Assembly: GCA_028691965.1 (NCBI GenBank)
Contig: JAQUYE010000021.1
Coordinates: 1 to 40,505, forward strand
From: Paludibacter sp.
GTDB taxonomy: Bacteria > Bacteroidota > Bacteroidia > Bacteroidales > Paludibacteraceae
Direction: 5' to 3'
DNA length: 40,505 bases
Below, in pieces: positions 32,259-40,241 of the stretch; position 1 is the first letter of the stretch, and every line of letters begins with the position of its first letter. The translations under genes and the position numbers were made by a program. The notes beneath the pieces are model-generated. The model ran no database searches, was not told where the DNA came from, and saw nothing but the letters and a program-made list of their open reading frames with translations.

Positions 32259-34043
32259 ATGAATAGTTTAGTACCTAAGCTTTTACTGTTTCTGGCTGTA
32301 AACAGTGCCTTACTGAATGCGCAGACCGTACCTGATAGTCTGCATGTGGAAACCCCGGGTAGCCTGTCGACCCTCGTCACCGAAACCGACAAGCTGTACA
32401 TTACCGACCTGGAAATTACGGGGAGTATTAACGGCGACGACTTTCTGACGATTCGGGAGATGCTGTACCTGGCGAACCTGAACCTGAAGGAAGCGACCAT
32501 TGTAGCCGGTGGTGGAACCTTTACCCTCGACAATTCGCTGTACTACGGACAGCTATCGGGCCTGCAAAACCTCGAAACAGTGGTGTTGCCCGATAACCTA
32601 ACCCTGATCGGACAAAGTTCGTTTTACGACTGCGCCTGGCTGAAGGAGGTCGTCATGGGTAACCAGGTGACCGAAATCGCCATGGGAGCCTTTGCCGACT
32701 GCAAAGCGCTTACCACCCTGGAGCTTCCGATGAGTTTGAAGACCATTGGCAACAAGGGAGCCTACACTTCGCTGAACGGCACCTTCGAGGGTTGTACAAA
32801 ACTCACCACCCTGACCATACCCCGCAGTGTGACGTCGGTGGATGTGCGATGTTTTAAAGGATGTACCAAACTGCAGACTGTGGTGTTGCCGGATATGCTC
32901 ACCTCCATCCCGTCGGAGTTCTTCAGCGGATGCACGGCGCTGACAAGCATCACCCTGCCCTCGCGTACAACTACCATCGGTTATTCAGCCTTTTATAACT
33001 GCGCCTCGCTCGAAACCATCGACCTGCCCGATGCGGTGGAAGGTATTGATGGATGGGCCTTTGCATCCTGTAGCAAGCTAACCACAGTGAGCGGAGGCGA
33101 GGGATTGCTTTACATCACCGACAGTGCCTTTAGGCTGTGCTCTTCACTGAACAACATTAGCTTCAACGCGGGACTCCTTTCCATTGGCGAGTCGGCATTT
33201 GAAGGATGCGTGGCGTTGATGCATATCATTCTTCCCAACTCGGTGACGATGATCAGCGAATCTGCCTTCGAAGGATGTACAGCGCTGGAAACGGTTATCA
33301 TCGAAGACGACGATGTTTACAATGCTCCCGATGGGACTTCGGGAGGAGATACACGGGCAGCTCAGGTACCCGTACCGGGACAACTTACCCGACTCCCCAC
33401 CAGCTTGTTTGAAGGCTGTACCAACCTACGCTCGGTGATGCTTCCCGCTTCGATCTACTCCATAGGAATGGTGACATTTAAAGATTGTGTGAGCTTGCAG
33501 GGCATCGACCTGCCCGAAGCACTGGAAACGATCGATATCTATGCCTTTAATGGCTGCTCTGCGCTCGAATCGATTGTATTTCCCGAAAAAGTAAGAAGTA
33601 TCGGACAGGGTGCCTTTGGGGGCTGTAGCGCTCTGCGCTCGGTGCGCTGCCTGTCGGCCACTCCTCCCACGCTGGGAGGTGGTGTGAATGAGGTAAGCTT
33701 TGCCTTTTGGCGCGTGGATTACGAAAAGTGCTGGCTGCATATTCCCGTGGGGACTACCGACACGTACCGCGCACATTACGCCTGGAGTAAGTTTATCCAC
33801 ACCTCCGAATCGCTGGTGGATGAGCTGGAGATGCCTTCTACAGGATTGTTTACTACTGTGTCACGTGCGGGTGAAGTATGGATTCGCGGCGGAGAACCCG
33901 GTGCTGTGGTGAGGGTGTACGACAGTCGCGGAGCCCTGGTAAGGCAACTGATTGCGGACGGAGCGGAAAGCAGGTTGGACCGACTGGCACCGGGGGTATA
34001 TATAGTGACCTGCGGGCGTGAAAAAAGCAAGCTAATATTATAA
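32259..34043 (+). CDS. Secreted BspA-like leucine-rich-repeat protein with T9SS-like tail
   Basis: 594 residues from ATG 32259. The N-terminus MNSLVPKLLLFLAVNSALLN is a signal peptide with likely cleavage after AQ. About 14 leucine-rich repeats of LRR_5 (BspA) type follow, each near 23 residues with a variant of I-G-x-x-A-F-x-x-C (e.g. IGQSSFYDC, IGYSAFYNC, IGESAFEGC, IGQGAFGGC). The last 60 residues (GEVWIRGGEPGAVVRVYDSR and further on LAPGVYIVTC, KLIL) resemble a type IX secretion system C-terminal sorting domain. The protein is probably anchored on or released from the cell surface; BspA proteins elsewhere bind host or bacterial surfaces. It lies 27 bases after the polyferredoxin gene and ends at a strong terminator. 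ATG 32259 was preferred to a TTG at 32235. Confidence 0.88.
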   Translation: MNSLVPKLLLFLAVNSALLNAQTVPDSLHVETPGSLSTLVTETDKLYITDLEITGSINGDDFLTIREMLYLANLNLKEATIVAGGGTFTLDNSLYYGQLSGLQNLETVVLPDNLTLIGQSSFYDCAWLKEVVMGNQVTEIAMGAFADCKALTTLELPMSLKTIGNKGAYTSLNGTFEGCTKLTTLTIPRSVTSVDVRCFKGCTKLQTVVLPDMLTSIPSEFFSGCTALTSITLPSRTTTIGYSAFYNCASLETIDLPDAVEGIDGWAFASCSKLTTVSGGEGLLYITDSAFRLCSSLNNISFNAGLLSIGESAFEGCVALMHIILPNSVTMISESAFEGCTALETVIIEDDDVYNAPDGTSGGDTRAAQVPVPGQLTRLPTSLFEGCTNLRSVMLPASIYSIGMVTFKDCVSLQGIDLPEALETIDIYAFNGCSALESIVFPEKVRSIGQGAFGGCSALRSVRCLSATPPTLGGGVNEVSFAFWRVDYEKCWLHIPVGTTDTYRAHYAWSKFIHTSESLVDELEMPSTGLFTTVSRAGEVWIRGGEPGAVVRVYDSRGALVRQLIADGAESRLDRLAPGVYIVTCGREKSKLIL

Positions 34044-34068
34044 GGTATAGATGTGGCAAAAAAGCAGT

Positions 34069-34100
34069 AAAAAAAGCGTTTTAGGGAAACGCTTTTTTTT
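34069..34100 (+). terminator. Strong intrinsic terminator after the LRR gene
   Basis: The arm AAAAAAAGCGTTT (34069-34081) pairs perfectly with AAACGCTTTTTTT (34087-34099) across the 5-base loop TAGGG, and the T run continues to 34101. The symmetric A and T runs would let it work in both directions. It starts 26 bases after the stop at 34043. Confidence 0.9.
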
Positions 34101-34102
34101 TA

Positions 34103-34110
34103 TACCTTTG
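34103..34110 (+). promoter_or_regulatory. -7 element of the hpt promoter
   Basis: TACCTTTG fits TAnnTTTG and lies 25 bases before ATG 34135. It follows the terminator directly, so any upstream promoter half would fall inside the terminator stem; no TTG stands at the usual spacing. A restart of transcription for hpt, adk and obgE here is reasonable. Confidence 0.5.
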
Positions 34111-34134
34111 CGGCTTATTTTTAGTTGAAGGTAT

Positions 34135-34671
34135 ATGGATACGATACAGATTCACGATAAGAAGTTCCGCATGTCGGTTCCCGAAGCGGAGATACTGGCA
34201 GCAGTAAAGCGGGTTGGCGAAGAAATCAACCGCGATGCGGCGGAGCTGAACCCCCTGTTTATTTGCGTGCTGAACGGTGCGTTTATGTTTGCCGGCGACC
34301 TGATGAAGGTGGTTAACTTCCCCTGCGAGATTACCTTTGTGAAGCTGTCGTCGTACGAGGGACTGCTCACTACCGGTACGGTAAAGGAGGTAATCGGTCT
34401 GAACGAGAGCGTGGTAGGTCGCAATGTGATTGTGGTGGAAGACATTGTCGACACGGGCATCACCATGGAGCGCATCCTGCACTCGCTGGAGGCCAAGGGC
34501 GCGAAGAGCATCCGCGTGGCTACCTTCTTCCAAAAGCCCGATGCCCTGAAACGCCCGATTAAGGTGGATTATGTGGCAATGAAAATTCCGAACGACTTTA
34601 TAGTAGGTTACGGTCTGGACTACGACGGTTACGGTCGCAACCTCAAAGAAATTTATACGGTAGTGGATTAA
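34135..34671 (+). CDS. hpt: Hypoxanthine phosphoribosyltransferase
   Basis: 178 residues, the usual length. It makes IMP or GMP from hypoxanthine or guanine and PRPP in the purine salvage pathway in the cytoplasm. The PRPP-binding loop is VIVVEDIVDTGITMERILHS (about residues 98-117, core VVEDIVDTGIT). FICVLNGAFMFAGDLMK (about 42-58) is the PPi-binding loop, and FVKLSSYEGLLTTGTVKEV covers the flexible hood. The C-terminal FIVGYGLDYDGYGRNLKEIY (about 155-174) binds the purine and is typical. It is followed 56 bases later by adk. Start ATG 34135 directly follows its own promoter element. Confidence 0.96.
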   Translation: MDTIQIHDKKFRMSVPEAEILAAVKRVGEEINRDAAELNPLFICVLNGAFMFAGDLMKVVNFPCEITFVKLSSYEGLLTTGTVKEVIGLNESVVGRNVIVVEDIVDTGITMERILHSLEAKGAKSIRVATFFQKPDALKRPIKVDYVAMKIPNDFIVGYGLDYDGYGRNLKEIYTVVD

Positions 34672-34727
34672 TGCCTGAGGAGGCATAGGCTACACCTTTT
34701 TAGTTAACAACAAACACTTGTTCATTC

Positions 34728-35303
34728 ATGTTAAATGTAATTATTACCGGAGCTCCGGGATGCGGAAAAGGAACGCAGAGTGAGCTCATTGTTGAGCATA
34801 TGAAGTTAGAGCACTTTTCGACAGGAGAATTGCTTCGTCAGGAAATCGCTGCTCAGTCGCCTCTCGGCAAAGAAGCCGATGCATACATCACGAAAGGCAA
34901 TCTGGTGCCCGATTCGATGATTATCGATGTGATTACCAGTGCTATCGCGCGGGTGTGCGGGCAGTGTAAAGGAATACTTTTCGATGGCTTCCCGCGAACA
35001 CGCGAGCAGGCTGTAGCGTTAGAAGAGATGATGGATGGTCGCGGCACGCCGGTAACGCTGTGTATCGACCTGCAGGTGCCCGAACGGGAACTGATCCAGC
35101 GACTGCTTACCCGCGGCGAGACCTCGGGACGCAGCGATGATAACCTGGAGACCATCAAGAAACGTCTGGAAGTGTACAAAGTAAAGACACAACCGGTGAA
35201 CGAATATTACCAGAGTCTGGGCAAGTACGTTGCCATCGACGGTATGGGAACCATAGAAGAAATTTTCGGTCGTATCGCAGCGGCGCTCACGACCTGCAAG
35301 TAA
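34728..35303 (+). CDS. adk: Adenylate kinase
   Basis: 191 residues. It catalyses ATP + AMP = 2 ADP in the cytoplasm. The P-loop GAPGCGKGT lies at residues 8-16. EHFSTGELLRQEI (AMP-binding region) and KGILFDGFPRTREQ (about residues 81-94) follow. The short LID with RGETSGRSDDNLETIKKR (about 128-145) is the short-form type without the zinc-like Cys cluster. The family length is about 190 for such forms, so it is complete. It lies 56 bases after hpt and 55 bases before obgE. A small hairpin (34671-34686) sits between hpt and adk but lacks a T-run of terminator quality. Confidence 0.96.
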   Translation: MLNVIITGAPGCGKGTQSELIVEHMKLEHFSTGELLRQEIAAQSPLGKEADAYITKGNLVPDSMIIDVITSAIARVCGQCKGILFDGFPRTREQAVALEEMMDGRGTPVTLCIDLQVPERELIQRLLTRGETSGRSDDNLETIKKRLEVYKVKTQPVNEYYQSLGKYVAIDGMGTIEEIFGRIAAALTTCK

Positions 35304-35358
35304 CACACCTCACGGTGCTCACGCTGCATTATAAACCTCACGGAGAAAGGAAAAAAGA

Positions 35359-36507
35359 ATGTCGAATTTTGTAGATTATGTAAAGATATATTGTCGCTCG
35401 GGAAAGGGCGGCGCAGGTTCGATGCACTTCCACCGGGAGAAATTCATTGCCAAGGGCGGTCCCGACGGTGGTGATGGCGGTCGTGGGGGGCATATTATCC
35501 TCCGTGGGAACAAGAACTACTGGACCCTGATCCACCTGAAGTATGCGCGCCACGTGCATGCCGGCGACGGGGCACAGGGCAGTTCGAGCCGGAGTTTTGG
35601 TAAGGACGGTGAGGACCGGATTATTGATGTGCCCTGCGGAACGGTGGCCTATGATGGCGAAACAGGAGCCTTTCTGGGCGATATTACCGACGACGGTCAG
35701 GAGCTGATCCTGCTGAAGGGCGGTCGCGGCGGACTGGGCAACTGGCATTTCCGTACGGCGACGAACCAGACACCTCGCTATGCGCAGCCGGGTGAACCCC
35801 GCGTGGAGACCACGGTGATTCTTCAGCTGAAGGTATTGGCCGACGTGGGACTGGTAGGTTTCCCGAATGCGGGGAAGTCGACCCTCCTCTCGGTGGTATC
35901 GGCTGCTAAGCCCGAGATTGCCGACTATCCCTTTACTACCCTGGTGCCTAACCTCGGTATTGTGTCGCACCGCGATAATACATCCTTCGTGATGGCCGAC
36001 ATCCCCGGGATTATCGAGGGTGCTTCGGAGGGCAAGGGACTGGGACTACGCTTCCTGCGTCATATTGAACGGAACTCGGTGTTGCTGTTTATGATTCCGG
36101 CCGACGCCGACGACATCGGCAAGGAATACGAGATTTTGCTGAACGAACTGCGCACCTACAACCCTGAACTGATGGATAAGCAACGCCTGCTGGCAATCAG
36201 CAAGTGCGATATGCTCGACGAGGAATTAATGGAGCAGATGCGCCCCTTACTTCCGGAAGGAATACAGACGGTGATGATCTCGTCGGTTACCGGCCTGGGA
36301 CTTCAGGAGTTGAAGGATATGATATGGGAAGAGCTGAACAAGGAGGTGGTGCACGTGCAGGAAGTGGTGCACAAACCCATGTTTATCGAACCCCGCGAAG
36401 AGAGCGACGAGTATGTCGAGGAAGAGGAAGACTTTGACGATTTCCTGGAAGATGATGATGATGAAGATGTAAGCAAATACAAGGGAATTGGGTGGGACGA
36501 GCTTTAA
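35359..36507 (+). CDS. obgE: Obg-family GTPase (ObgE/CgtA)
   Basis: 382 residues. The N-terminal glycine-rich Obg domain (about residues 1-158) has [15 protein letters not shown] and [12 protein letters not shown]. The GTPase domain has G1 GFPNAGKST (about 167-175), switch I/II with [11 protein letters not shown] and [10 protein letters not shown], and AISKCDML as the NKxD equivalent. The C-terminus is a short acidic tail ([18 protein letters not shown], about 355-375) in place of the OCT domain, as usual in Bacteroidota. It works in 50S ribosome assembly and the stringent response. A good Shine-Dalgarno-like AGAAAGGA lies 14 bases before the start. The stop at 36507 lies at the edge of an AT-rich inverted repeat. 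Confidence 0.96.
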   Translation: MSNFVDYVKIYCRSGKGGAGSMHFHREKFIAKGGPDGGDGGRGGHIILRGNKNYWTLIHLKYARHVHAGDGAQGSSSRSFGKDGEDRIIDVPCGTVAYDGETGAFLGDITDDGQELILLKGGRGGLGNWHFRTATNQTPRYAQPGEPRVETTVILQLKVLADVGLVGFPNAGKSTLLSVVSAAKPEIADYPFTTLVPNLGIVSHRDNTSFVMADIPGIIEGASEGKGLGLRFLRHIERNSVLLFMIPADADDIGKEYEILLNELRTYNPELMDKQRLLAISKCDMLDEELMEQMRPLLPEGIQTVMISSVTGLGLQELKDMIWEELNKEVVHVQEVVHKPMFIEPREESDEYVEEEEDFDDFLEDDDDEDVSKYKGIGWDEL

Positions 36508-36682
36508 TTGTTAGTTGTTAATTGTTAATTGTTAATTAGTGCGGCTTGAGATTTAGAAGATGTATCTCGCTAATAATTAAACGTGTTTCTCGTTAACAAT
36601 TAAATATCGCAATCGTTTCTTTAAATGTAAAGCGACTGATAAATACCACCCTAACAATTAACAATTAACAATTAACAATTAT
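36504..36682. repeat. Long inverted repeat of TTGTTAATT units between obgE and dnaG
   Basis: The left arm (36504-36538) has several TTGTTAAT units, and the right arm (36651-36682) carries the reverse complement, ATTAACAA, four times. They could pair over about 30 bases, separated by about 110 bases. The right arm ends two bases before the dnaG ATG, so pairing would put the dnaG start in a structured region. The stop codon of obgE is in the left arm. Confidence 0.85.
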
Positions 36683-36683
36683 A

Positions 36684-38774
36684 ATGATAGACCAGGGAAC
36701 AATCGATCGGATTATGGACGCTGCCCGCATACAGGAGGTGGTGTCGGATTATGTGACGCTGCGGCGACGCGGGGCCAATATGATCGGTCTGTGCCCTTTT
36801 CATAATGAGAAGACGCCTTCGTTTTCGGTATCGCCGGCGAAGGGGATTTTCAAGTGTTTCGGATGTGGCAAAGGGGGTAACTCGGTGCATTTCATCATGG
36901 AGCATGAGCAGATAAGTTATTACGAGGCGCTGAAGTTTTTGGCTTCTAAATACCATATTGAGGTGGTAGAGAAGGAGCTGGATGCGGAGGAGCTGGCCCT
37001 GCGCAACGACCGCGAGAGTATGTTTCTGGTGAATGACTTCGCCCGGAACTATTTCAAGCAGACGCTCCACGGCCATATCGATGGGAAGGCGATAGGATTA
37101 TCGTACTTCCGCGAACGCGGTTTCCGCGATGATATCGTTACCAAGTTCGAACTGGGGTTTAGTCTCGACCAGCGCGATGCTTTCTCGCAGGCCGGACTTC
37201 AGAAGGGCTTTAAGAAAGACTACCTGGTGAAGACCGGGTTGAGCATGGAGAACGACTACGGGCAGCTGAGCGATCGGTTCCGCGGAAGGGTGATGTTCCC
37301 CGTGCATTCGCTTTCGGGAAAGGTGGTGGCCTTCGGCGGACGTATCCTGAAGAAGGACGAAAAGATGGCGAAGTACGTGAACTCGCCGGAGTCGGAGATT
37401 TATCACAAGAGCAACGAGCTCTACGGGATATTCTTCGCCAAGAAGGCGATTGTGCAGCAGGACCGCTGTTTTCTGGTGGAAGGCTATACCGATGTGATAT
37501 CGATGCATCAGAACGGGATCGAGAATGTGGTGGCTTCGTCGGGCACTGCCCTGACGCCGGCGCAGATCAGGCTGATACACCGGTTTACGGATAATGTGAC
37601 GGTGCTGTACGACGGCGACCCGGCCGGTATTAAGGCTTCGCTGCGGGGTATCGACCTGTTGCTGGAGGAGGGAATGAATATTAAGGTATTGTTGCTGCCC
37701 GACGGTGATGATCCCGATTCGTTTGCCCGCAAGCACAGTGCGGCCGACTTTATCGAATTTGTGGAGCAGCACTCGGCCGACTTTATCCGGTTCAAGACCC
37801 GCCTCTTGCTGAGCGACGCCGGCAACGACCCGGTGAAGCGTGCGGCTTTGATTGGCGACATTGTGCGCAGCATCGCCCTGATACCGAACCAGGTGATTCG
37901 TGCGGAATACGTAAAGGAATGCAGCACCCTGCTGAATGTAGAGGAAGCATTGCTGTATTTCGAGATTAATAAGCTGAAGCAGCGGGAACAGGCAAGTCCG
38001 CCGCGGGCAGGTACCGGTGGGCAACTACAATCCGACACTCCCCGGTGGGATGGCAGTCCCGGTGGGCAGGACTCAGCGTATACCGGCACTCTTGGCGGGC
38101 AGAACAGTCAGGGTGCAGGTGAAACCACTGCCGGAAACTCCGGTGCTCAGGGAAATTCGGGTACAGGAAACACCGCTAACCCGGGATCGGGGCCATCGCC
38201 CTATCAGGTGAATGCCCGCTTTGCCGCCGAGGAGCGCAACATCCTGCAGACGCTGATACGGTTTGGCCGCGAGGACATGCAGGACCCTCAGGAGCGTAAG
38301 CAGCAGCCTGCGCCTATGATGGTGGCCGACTTTATATTAGAGGAAATTAACCGCGACGGGATAGAGATGAGTTCGGACCTGCACCGTCAACTCTTAAAAG
38401 AGTACGAAATGCGGTGGAAGGATGAACAATTTAACGCTGAAAAGTATTTTTTATATCATCAGGACGAGATGATTGCGCGCCTTTCGGCCGACTTGCTCAC
38501 GGAAAAGTACACCCTGAGTAAGATTCATTCGAAGATGAAAAGGATAGATACGGAGGTGGAACGCTTGCACGAAGTAGTGCCGCGCCTGGTGTATGAGTAC
38601 AAAAACGCACTGATACTCGACTATATACGGGATGGTCTGGCCCGTCTGAAGGAAGCATCGGAGCAACGCAATGATGCACTGGCCGAAGAGATTATGCAGG
38701 AGCTGACACAGCTCGACGACTTGAAACGCCAACTGGCACAGCAACTGGGCGCCCGTATCATAACGCGGTTCTAG
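36684..38774 (+). CDS. dnaG: DNA primase
   Basis: 696 residues, somewhat longer than most DnaG (about 580-660). The N-terminal CHC2 zinc finger has C37, H40, C58 and C61 (LCPFH ... FKCFGCGKGG). The Toprim domain has the catalytic Glu at CFLVEGYTDVISM (E266) and YDGDPAGIKAS (D310, D312). A long Gly/Ser/Pro/Gln/Thr-rich linker (about residues 436-508) separates the catalytic core from the C-terminal helicase-binding part. The linker accounts for the extra length. The enzyme makes RNA primers at the replication fork and binds DnaB through its C-terminus. The usual start ATG 36684 follows an inverted repeat within two bases. Confidence 0.96.
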   Translation: MIDQGTIDRIMDAARIQEVVSDYVTLRRRGANMIGLCPFHNEKTPSFSVSPAKGIFKCFGCGKGGNSVHFIMEHEQISYYEALKFLASKYHIEVVEKELDAEELALRNDRESMFLVNDFARNYFKQTLHGHIDGKAIGLSYFRERGFRDDIVTKFELGFSLDQRDAFSQAGLQKGFKKDYLVKTGLSMENDYGQLSDRFRGRVMFPVHSLSGKVVAFGGRILKKDEKMAKYVNSPESEIYHKSNELYGIFFAKKAIVQQDRCFLVEGYTDVISMHQNGIENVVASSGTALTPAQIRLIHRFTDNVTVLYDGDPAGIKASLRGIDLLLEEGMNIKVLLLPDGDDPDSFARKHSAADFIEFVEQHSADFIRFKTRLLLSDAGNDPVKRAALIGDIVRSIALIPNQVIRAEYVKECSTLLNVEEALLYFEINKLKQREQASPPRAGTGGQLQSDTPRWDGSPGGQDSAYTGTLGGQNSQGAGETTAGNSGAQGNSGTGNTANPGSGPSPYQVNARFAAEERNILQTLIRFGREDMQDPQERKQQPAPMMVADFILEEINRDGIEMSSDLHRQLLKEYEMRWKDEQFNAEKYFLYHQDEMIARLSADLLTEKYTLSKIHSKMKRIDTEVERLHEVVPRLVYEYKNALILDYIRDGLARLKEASEQRNDALAEEIMQELTQLDDLKRQLAQQLGARIITRF

Positions 38775-38790
38775 CAGAGCCCTGCTCCCG

Positions 38791-38912
38791 GACTGCCTGC
38801 CACCCGAACAGTAACCGGCGCTGCTTGCTACCCGATAGTTACCGGAGATGCTTGCTGCCGATAGTTACCAGGGCTGCAGGCTCCCGAAAAGCAAAAGGTG
38901 CTGCCCGCCGCG
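38791..38912. repeat. Degenerate tandem repeat, about 27 bases per unit, after dnaG
   Basis: Five imperfect units, about 26-28 bases each (38791, 38819, 38846, 38872 and 38899), with cores such as GCTTGCTACCCGATAGTTAC and GCTTGCTGCCGATAGTTAC. The units are adjacent with no spacers. It lies in the 208-base gap between dnaG and the radical SAM gene, where no gene is seen. Confidence 0.75.
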
Positions 38913-38982
38913 TTTTCATCGACCTATAACCCTGACTTCATACGTAAACGATATAAAACAACCTGAGAAAGGGAAAGAACAT

Positions 38983-39753
38983 ATGATATTATTTGATCAA
39001 ATTATTTTTGGACCGATTCAAAGTCGCCGCTTAGGACTCTCGCTGGGAGTGAACCTATTGCCGGTCGACGCTAAGATCTGTTCGTTCGACTGTATATATT
39101 GCGAATGCGGCTTCAACACCACCATGAAGGAAAACCCTCTACCACAGCGGCGTGAGGTACAAAGAGCCCTTGAAGCTAAACTAAAGGAGATGAAGGAAGC
39201 CGGTCAGGTGCCCGATGTAATCACCTTTGCCGGTAACGGTGAGCCAACGCTGCATCCGCAGTTCGAACCCATTATTGCCGACACGATTGCATTACGCAAC
39301 AAGTACTTCCCGACGGCAAAGGTGAGTGTGCTCTCGAATTCGTCGCGCATCCACAAGCCCCACATCATGCGGGCATTGCGGCAGGTTGACAACAACATCC
39401 TGAAACTGGATACGGCCATTGATGAGACCCTGCGTCGGCTCGACCGACCGGTGGGCCGCCAGATGAGTGTAGAGTGGCTGATAGAAAAGTTAAAGAAGTT
39501 CAATGGTGAGTTGATTATCCAGACCATGTTCCTGCGGGGATGGTACGAGGGCGTGCGCATCGACAACTCTTCGGAAGAAGAAGTAAGTGCGTGGCTCAAA
39601 GCGCTGAAACAGATTCAACCAAAGCAGGTAATGATTTACACCATCGACCGCGAAACCCCGGTAAAGGAACTCGAGAAGGTACCCCTCGACGAACTCAACC
39701 GCATTGCCGACAAAGTACGGGCGATAGGAATAGAGACAATTGTTAGTTGTTAA
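38983..39753 (+). CDS. Radical SAM protein
   Basis: 256 residues from ATG 38983. The S-adenosylmethionine iron-sulphur site is CSFDCIYC (C33, C37, C40), the canonical CxxxCxxC, followed by ECGFN. FAGNGEPTLHPQFEPI (about residues 81-96) is the 'GEP' SAM-binding motif, and VSVLSNSSRI and LKLDTA are further typical strands. The protein lies in the MoaA-like group with a short C-terminus; the substrate is unknown. The last residues ETIVSC and the stop come from a copy of the AATTGTTAGTTGTTAATT repeat, so the repeat was probably inserted at, or forms, the 3' end. It is 15 bases upstream of folB, so the two are likely cotranscribed. Confidence 0.88.
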   Translation: MILFDQIIFGPIQSRRLGLSLGVNLLPVDAKICSFDCIYCECGFNTTMKENPLPQRREVQRALEAKLKEMKEAGQVPDVITFAGNGEPTLHPQFEPIIADTIALRNKYFPTAKVSVLSNSSRIHKPHIMRALRQVDNNILKLDTAIDETLRRLDRPVGRQMSVEWLIEKLKKFNGELIIQTMFLRGWYEGVRIDNSSEEEVSAWLKALKQIQPKQVMIYTIDRETPVKELEKVPLDELNRIADKVRAIGIETIVSC

Positions 39754-39762
39754 TTATTAATT
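39737..39762. repeat. Copy of the dispersed TTGTTAATT repeat, covers a stop codon
   Basis: Reads AATTGTTAGTTGTTAATT at its core, the same 18 bases as at 36506-36523 in the obgE-dnaG gap. It encodes the last residues and TAA stop of the radical SAM gene and lies seven bases before the folB ATG. Confidence 0.7.
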
Positions 39763-39768
39763 AAAACC

Positions 39769-40128
39769 ATGGCACACATTGTTTTAGAAGATATGGAGTT
39801 TTTTGCGTATCACGGCGTGATGCCGCACGAAACGGAATTGGGAAATACCTTTGTAATTACGCTCGATATGGAGGTTGATATTACGAAGGCTGCAGCATCG
39901 GATGTGCTGGATGATACCATTAATTACCAGTTGATTTACAATGCCATCCGCAAGCAGATGGACATCCCCTCGAAGCTGATAGAGCATATCGGTCAGCGCA
40001 TCGTGGATAAGCTGATGAACAAATTCCCACGCATCAAAAGCCTCACCCTTCGCCTGAGCAAGCTCAATCCGCCCCTCGGCGGCAAAGTCGACCGCGTCAC
40101 CATCATCCTCGAAGGTCACCGCGATTAG
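39769..40128 (+). CDS. folB: Dihydroneopterin aldolase
   Basis: 119 residues, normal length. It converts dihydroneopterin to 6-hydroxymethyl-dihydropterin and glycolaldehyde in folate synthesis. The N-terminal strand IVLEDMEFFAYHGVMPHETE (about residues 4-23) carries the conserved Y-H-G-x-x-x-x-E, with Glu23 (numbering from the first Met) near the pterin site. DDTINYQLIYNAIR (about 48-61) and KLIEHIGQRIVDKL (about 69-82) are the family motifs, and the catalytic Lys region is SLTLRLSKLNPPLGGKVDRV (about 91-110). No fusion or truncation is seen. It is probably cotranscribed with the radical SAM gene. Confidence 0.95.
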   Translation: MAHIVLEDMEFFAYHGVMPHETELGNTFVITLDMEVDITKAAASDVLDDTINYQLIYNAIRKQMDIPSKLIEHIGQRIVDKLMNKFPRIKSLTLRLSKLNPPLGGKVDRVTIILEGHRD

Positions 40129-40152
40129 ACCTATCGCACTCAGCACCCTTCT

Positions 40153-40241
40153 TCCTATCAGGGAACTAGTTGACAGATTAATGATGGTGGCCCTATAACA
40201 TTCACGCCCTGCCCTGCCTCCTATCAGGGAACCAGCTGATA
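40153..40241. repeat. Two-copy direct repeat with hairpin potential
   Basis: TCCTATCAGGGAACTAGTTG (40153-40172) and TCCTATCAGGGAACCAGCTG (40219-40238) lie 66 bases apart. In the second copy, CTATCAG and CTGATAG flank GGAACCAG, a perfect 7-base hairpin at 40220-40241, while the first copy pairs imperfectly. The second copy overlaps the last codons and stop of the antitoxin-like gene on the other strand. No T-run follows on either side, so it is not an obvious terminator. Confidence 0.65.

Noticed and set aside
34671..34686. Hairpin ATGCCT-GAGG-AGGCAT directly after hpt, considered as a terminator.
   Set aside because: Only six base pairs, and the T-run starts ten bases after the stem, so termination is not supported. 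It may be chance.
37098..38024. Minus-strand open frame of 308 residues opposite dnaG.
   Set aside because: Antisense of a clear primase with zinc finger and Toprim motifs; no start signal or motif.
38791..38912. Repeat array considered as a CRISPR.
   Set aside because: Units are adjacent and degenerate with no unique spacers of constant length, and no cas genes are present.
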